From: Liolophura sinensis
Taxonomy: Eukaryota > Mollusca > Polyplacophora > Chitonida > Chitonidae
Assembly (NCBI RefSeq): GCF_032854445.1
Contig: NC_088301.1
Coordinates: forward strand, 20,639,808 to 20,703,807
Length of the DNA stretch: 64,000 nucleotides
Reading direction: 5' to 3'
The translations under genes and the position numbers were made by a program. Positions 60,401 to 64,000 of this stretch are shown piece after piece (positions within the stretch are counted from its first letter, which is position 1; the number at the start of each line of letters is the position of its first letter). The notes below the pieces were generated by a model. The model was not told where the DNA came from, searched no databases, and saw nothing but the letters and a program-made list of their open reading frames with translations.

Positions 60401-63400
60401 TACACTATGCTAACATCAGGATGATGCTTTAATAACATTTTACCAGGGCAGACTTGTGGAAAACCACCCCAAATCCACTGATTCACACGAAGAATATATC
60501 CTTTATGGAGTAAATAAGTTTTTGGATGGTTGATAAACACCAAAAATATTTCACTTAAGACTTAAGTGTTTCGTGGAACACTCACTTCTTGGACATGTGG
60601 CAGACAAAAAACAACAGATAATAAGCAATGCACTGAATTTAGAATATATTTAATTATCAGGTTAAAAGTTTTAAGCCACACTCAAGAGTATTTCACTTAG
60701 ACGCCGGCGGCCATTATCATGGCAAGAGAAACTAGACAAAGCCTTATGAAACCCATGATCATCCGCAGGTTGCTGGCATAGAAGTTTTCGTAAAAACGGG
60801 CACAGATCTCATCGGAATACAATATTTCCATGCTGAACACCTCTTGAAATTAGGAACACCTCTATCTCAGGAGAAGGCGCTGCACAGCTGCACTTTAACA
60901 TATTAATGGTCCTCAGCCTGTATGGCTAGAATTTTACATACATGTGTAGTTTGCAGAATATACGGCAAAGTCCTGCGCTAATAAATGGCCGTCATTTGTA
61001 TACATGCATGGGTAATAGATGCCATTGTACTGTAAAGCATCTGGCCAAAAGTAATATTCTAGTCACGATGGACATGTTGTACCCTGTTCAGAATGGAGGT
61101 TTGGGCAGAATGGTGCTGGGAGGTTGACTTGATGGCTCAGTCCCAGCATTGGAAAATGACTTTCTTTGACATTGCACTGGCTCATTGTTCTTGAGGTCGG
61201 AATAGCAATAACAGGTCAACAGGACTCTTTTGGGCTGTTTAGGCTGTCATGTTTTACTCATGGCCACTCCACTTTTCTCCATACCCAAAAACCCACTGTC
61301 TTGGTACACTTATTAGTGAAAATATTGTTACATATAAGTATAGCATTAAACAGCAGGGATAATGTACAGGCTTTAAGACCATATATGTAAGAAATAATGG
61401 GTTTAAGATCAACAGGATTAAGTTGGACTTTTCATTATTATCATATTAAGAGCTTAACAGCACTAAGACCATAATGAACCTATAGTATTACAGGATTACC
61501 ACGTGAATTAAATGACAATAGTAATAGAATCATAGTATTTATAATTGAAATCAGGCTTGTAGCTCCCACCCTAATGCTGCATGGCCGCTTTCCTATACCT
61601 GTAAGTGAACTGTTCTTGAGTGCGGCGTAAAACTCCAAATGAATCACAAAAATAAATATTGTTGAAATAGAACTACCGGTATAATGGGCTTAGGATAAAA
61701 TGGGATAGATCATGAAGGATTTCAATGGACAGTGTTAATTGGCACATATATGTGTATATATGTCTGATTTTATCCTGCTGTTATTTAGTATAAGTTGTTT
61801 CAAAGACTGTGAATGTTCAAAATCTTCCTATTTATTTATTTATTTATTTGATTGGTGCTTTACGCAGTACTCAAGAATATTTCACTTATACAACAGCGGC
61901 CAGCATTATGGTGGGTGGAAACCGGGCACAGCCCAGGGGAAACCCACGACCATCCGCAGGTTGCTTCAGACCTTCCCACTTACGGCCGGAGAGGAAGCCA
62001 GCATGAGCTGGACTTGAACTCACAGTGACCGCATTGGTGAGAGACTCCTGGGTCATTACACTGCGCTAGCACGCTAACCAACTGAGCCACGGAGGCCCCT
62101 CAAAATCTTCCTCACTAATACAACACATACATGTAAGATGAGGGTCTGTACTAATTCTTCTATGATGTTTTTTAGAAAAGATATTAGTACTGCTAAAAGC
62201 AAACAATTGTGTGTTTTGGAAAAGTAAAGGTATGAATATGTTGTTCATTAGATGGATTAGCTGTATGAAACAAAAAGAAACTAAATATTCCTGCTCCACT
62301 TATGTGTAAATTGGCTGAATAGAGCAGACCAGATGTCCCAATAATTAGATAAATTAGGGTAATCGAGGGCATTTTGTTAATCCATTAAAAGAGTTTGGGG
62401 TGTCATAAGTTTGAGATCGCATATATTAAAATTTTCACACTTTTTTGGTATTTGCCCACCTGAAAATGGTGAAACTGATAGCTTTGTGAATCAAATGGGT
62501 GTCCAAAACAGTTCAGCTGTTTTAACCACTGACCATATTTGTACGTTATCCCCGGTTATAAAGATCTGCCAGCAGCCTGTGAATGGGTTTTCCCAGGGCT
62601 CTGCCCATTTTTCTCCCACCATAATGCCTAAAAAAACAATGAAATAAATAAATAAATATTTGTACTTTATTTAAATTTTATTTTTATTTAACATTTTATT
62701 AATTGCATTACCAGGTGAGTTGAAGAAGTCTAAAACTGCTCGTGAGTTCATGGTCGTGAAGGTGGACCCAGAAATCCTCATGTCCAGTCGAAGGCGGAAA
62801 GAGCTGACCAATCAGATTAGAGCACAGTGGACACCTGAGAACCATGACCTGAGCCCCAGTCAGTTTGTACGGGGGCAAAACTCTTCCCTTAGCCTCAGTG
62901 GTCTGGACTCTCCAAGGTCCACTGGTCAGTGGCTCACCTTTGGAGGGTCAAGCAGAGCCGACAACCATGGCGTGGTGGACGCATTTGCAAGTGAGTCAGC
63001 AAGCAGAAAGAAAAAAAAACAAATCTAGTCTATCATATCTGACCTCAAAATTTGTCCAAAAAACTGCAATTTTAGAGGGAAATAAAGGTCTTAAGATATT
63101 CCTTTTTGGGTTGAAACTTGCATTTTTCCAGTAGGATTTCACCCTACCTTCCAAACAAAGTTCAAAACATATTCTAATTTGATTTTGGAGTTCAAAATTT
63201 CACAAAAAGTATAGTTTTATCAGTTTACACAGAATAGTGCCTTCAGAATATGCTTGAATAAACACCTTGCTAACATGCGAAAAGGTTGAAGATTTAGGGT
63301 ATATACAAACAACAGAACCAGCCTAAATTTACATTGTATAGTTTGCTCCAGAATCTTTGAAACTGATTGAGGCATTGCTTTGTTTATGAGAGAGATAATT

Positions 63401-63804
63401 AATTATCATTTTACATTACTTGAAGTTTATACAACTTCAGAATATTTATTGTAGCGTGGTAAATATGAATTTGGGATCTAGTAAAAGCCTGGAAACTTGA
63501 AATCATTAATGTGTACGAACCCTGTAAACAAAGGTCATTGATGACTTCTCCTTGATAAGGTCGAAGTGGAGAAAACCAAGGATATAGTATAGATGTAAAG
63601 AATGGTTAGAATGACAGTCAAGTGAACAGTCTGATTTTCTGCTCCAGCTCTGAAAGGAGACGGCCAGAGTTATAACATTGATGGACACAGCGGGAGCAGA
63701 GTTGCCCAACAACTGCAGAAAGGAGGGAAGATAAGAATTGGCAGAAATGGCTCACTCCTTGTTGTTAAAGAAACGACCAGACAGGATGAGGAGGAAGAGA
63801 GCAG
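48369..63804 (+). CDS. Uncharacterised basic protein, seven exons seen, continues past right edge
   Basis: I do not recognise this protein. Exons: 5' UTR ending 48484; 55514-55670 (start codon 55596); 57759-57928; 58775-58872; 59767-59871; 62715-62990; 63648-63804. All junctions are GT-AG and the phases match across every junction, giving 268 codons before the next donor. The start MATRYLVAMDHVDLHAKKVM has a strong context (CACCATGG). The rest is basic and Ser/Arg-rich, with RPLGDIERKYQYTLPQPVLS, REFMVVKVDPEILMSSRRRK and KIRIGRNGSLLVVKE. There is no signal peptide or membrane segment and no zinc-finger pattern; it ends here in an acidic DEEEES. The long first intron (about 7 kb) and phase consistency mark it as a real gene. 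Residues look like a scaffold or cytoskeletal protein, but that is a guess. Confidence 0.82.
49797..50072 (+). mobile_element. SINE family A, near full length
   Basis: Head GGCCTCCCGTGGCTGAGTGG, B box AAGTTCAAGTCC, body with an internal duplication of CTGGGAACTGCTGGGTTTCC, (AAAT) tail. In the long first intron. Confidence 0.9.
50985..51158. mobile_element. MITE-like element, family M1, reversed
   Basis: ACTGATAAAATTATACTTTT TATGAAGCCC, CAATTGGCCAATG and GCGAAAAAGGTTGAGGAATT, the reverse orientation of the copy at 5365. Confidence 0.72.
51365..51485. repeat. Short tandem repeat, 26-bp unit, about 5 copies
   Basis: Unit CTGTAATCTCAGTATTAAAC TGTAAA, in the long first intron. Confidence 0.92.
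52384..52496. repeat. 60-bp satellite, left part (2 units)
   Basis: Same unit as at 53018: ATGCAGAATTGAGTATGGCA and following. Cut off by a SINE at 52497. Confidence 0.92.
52497..52670 (+). mobile_element. SINE family A, inserted in the 60-bp satellite
   Basis: AGCTCATGCTGGCTTCCTCT through GAGTATGGCGTAAAACACCA and an (AAAT) tail; 5'-truncated; satellite lies on both sides. Confidence 0.93.
52683..52997 (+). mobile_element. SINE family B, inserted in the 60-bp satellite
   Basis: GTAGATCCAGGATCAACCCT, CCCTGCTTGGCATTCAGCAT, TAATGGCTTGGACGGGCGGC, GTCATATGACTGAAAAG; head truncated. Directly follows a few satellite bases after the family A copy. Confidence 0.92.
53010..53560. repeat. 60-bp satellite, main part (about 9 units)
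   Basis: Unit ATGCAGAATTGAGTATGGCA TTTGATTTATAAACACAAAC CAAATAAATATACGTGTAGT. Because 60 is a multiple of three and most units lack in-frame stops on the minus strand, long repetitive open frames appear; they are not taken as genes. Confidence 0.96.
54193..54413. repeat. MITE-like interspersed repeat, family M1b
   Basis: Shares AAAATGATCTGTTTGTGTC, CTCTGTACCCAATAGTTCTT and GCAGAGGCAGTTGG with 40338-40547. Confidence 0.72.
55514..55670 (+). CDS. Uncharacterised gene exon 2 (start codon at 55596)
   Basis: Acceptor ttcccag; 82 nt of 5' UTR, then 25 codons MATRYLVAMDHVDLHAKKVM RKYAQ, donor gtgaga. Upstream frames in this exon are closed by stops. Confidence 0.83.
56128..56215 (+). mobile_element. 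SINE family A, old 3' fragment
   Basis: GAGAAATTCTTGAGTGTGGC ATTAAATAACA and an (AAAT) tail. Confidence 0.65.
57759..57928 (+). CDS. Uncharacterised gene exon 3
   Basis: NRPLGDIERKYQYTLPQPVL SSYHVSTPAVHAYRPKSSVH IIEEQQQ. Acceptor ttttgcag, donor gttagt. Confidence 0.85.
58190..58550. repeat. About 60-bp tandem array, 5-6 copies, in uncharacterised gene intron 3
   Basis: Unit GTGATGGCATATGTCAAGGA CATGTAAATAGGACATTCCG TGTCAGGGACATATAA; diverged units continue to about 58700. It lies about 75 bp from exon 4. Confidence 0.92.
58775..58872 (+). CDS. Uncharacterised gene exon 4
   Basis: NANSAPASRRVKSGIRYSGV SDHYYCQTPNVN. Acceptor catgtag, donor gtaaga. Confidence 0.85.
59070..59290. repeat. Interspersed repeat, family M2
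   Basis: ACCTTAAGTTTGGTATACAG through GCAAAATGTGTCACTTGAAA; same blocks as 30715-30908. Confidence 0.7.
59585..59735. repeat. Interspersed repeat, family M2, reversed
   Basis: TTCTCAAGTGGCACATTTCG CATGATT and AGACCAAACTTTAGG, reversed relative to the copy 300 bp to the left, ending 30 bp before exon 5. The two could form a hairpin. Confidence 0.68.
59767..59871 (+). CDS. Uncharacterised gene exon 5
   Basis: SVHGRPATSLSEGPGKDRRP ATCSTQRRTRPKTT, Arg/Thr-rich. Acceptor ttccag, donor gtatac. Confidence 0.82.
59917..59995 (-). mobile_element. SINE family A, 3' fragment
   Basis: TTTTTACACCATTCCCAAGA ATATTTCACTTG, GACGGTGGCCAGCATTATGG. Confidence 0.75.
60665..60785 (-). mobile_element. SINE family A, partial
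   Basis: CACTCAAGAGTATTTCACTT, CGGCGGCCATTATCATGG, CATGATCATCCGCAGGTTGC. Confidence 0.8.
61568..61660 (+). mobile_element. SINE family A, 3' fragment
   Basis: CCACCCTAATGCTG, GTGAACTGTTCTTGAGTGCG GCGTAAAAC, ending in AAATAAATA. Confidence 0.8.
61826..62099 (-). mobile_element. SINE family A, full length with target-site duplication
   Basis: Complete from (TTTA)n to the head complement (CTAACCAACTGAGCCACGGA). Flanked by about 12 bp TCAAAATCTTCCT (61817-61829 and about 62100-62112). Low divergence. Confidence 0.95.
62562..62660 (+). mobile_element. SINE family A, internally deleted 3' fragment
   Basis: AAGATCTGCCAGCAGCCTGT, CCAGGGCTCTGCCC, CCACCATAATGCC, then straight to an (AAAT) tail, 55 bp before exon 6. 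Confidence 0.8.
62715..62990 (+). CDS. Uncharacterised gene exon 6
   Basis: ELKKSKTAREFMVVKVDPEI LMSSRRRKELTNQIRAQWTP, then a Ser/Gly-rich stretch to NHGVVDAFA. Longest coding exon seen. Acceptor taccag, donor gtgagt. Confidence 0.88.
63170..63305. mobile_element. MITE-like element, family M1, partial
   Basis: CACAAAAAGTATAGTTTTAT, ATATGCTTGAATAAACACCT, GCGAAAAGGTTGAAGATTTA, as at 5365-5605. Confidence 0.72.
63648..63804 (+). CDS. Uncharacterised gene exon 7
   Basis: LKGDGQSYNIDGHSGSRVAQ QLQKGGKIRIGRNGSLLVVK ETTRQDEEEES. Acceptor ctccag, donor gtaatt; the next exon lies beyond 64000. Confidence 0.85.
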
Positions 63805-63822
63805 GTAATTGGACCAGTCAGA

Positions 63823-64000
63823 ATTGAGTGAGTGAGTGCTTGGGGTTTAACGTCGTTCTCAACAATTTTTCAGTCATATGACGACGAAGGAATCCTTAGG
63901 GTGCATGTACGTGTAATGTGCCTCCTTGTAGCAGGACAGATTTCCACCACTCTTTTATCTAGTGCTGCTTCACTGAGACGACTTACCGAAGGCAAGTAAG
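63823..64000 (-). mobile_element. SINE family B, cut by the window edge
   Basis: GAGTGAGTGAGTGCTTGGGG, TCATATGACGACGAAGGAAT, TTTATCTAGTGCTGCTTCAC; the tRNA-like head lies beyond 64000. Confidence 0.93.

Overview
The window is animal nuclear DNA: AT-rich, with GT-AG introns, tRNA-derived SINEs in both orientations, foldback elements and minisatellites. Protein matches and two SINE families of a kind common in molluscan genomes suggest a marine mollusc or close lophotrochozoan relative. The species cannot be fixed from sequence alone.

Layout. (1) 1 to about 9.7 kb, minus strand: the 5' half of HADHB, the mitochondrial trifunctional enzyme beta subunit (3-ketoacyl-CoA thiolase). Eight coding exons are visible, from the start codon at 9714 to an exon at 2056-2143; the rest lies beyond the left edge. 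The last visible intron holds a 65-bp tandem array (about 150-1230) with an NF-E2/AP-1-like site in most units. (2) 9.7-23.5 kb: no protein gene recognised. It holds a dead Tc1-like transposon (about 12.4-13.7 kb), SINEs, and two U1 snRNA genes on the minus strand (15485-15646 and 17440-17601), with a degenerate third U1 copy between them. (3) 23.5-48.0 kb, minus strand: a complete MAP3K1 (MEKK1) gene, 21 coding exons and about 1,490 codons, with SWIM, RING, ARM-like and kinase regions in the vertebrate order. Two of its introns carry minisatellites beside a splice donor, and one of these has copied the donor itself about eight times. (4) 48.0 kb to the right edge, plus strand: a head-to-head gene sharing the MAP3K1 promoter interval. 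Seven exons are visible and at least 268 codons; the protein is basic and Ser/Arg-rich, I do not recognise it, and it runs off the right edge.

How it fits together. The protein genes have unrelated jobs (fatty-acid beta-oxidation, stress kinase signalling, unknown), so no operon-like logic applies. The U1 pair is a small snRNA cluster whose transcribed parts are identical while the flanks have diverged, as expected of concerted evolution or strong constraint. Single-base frame slips occur in two HADHB exons and two MAP3K1 kinase exons although the protein match resumes at once on either side. The simplest reading is residual assembly indels, with recent gene decay as the alternative for HADHB.
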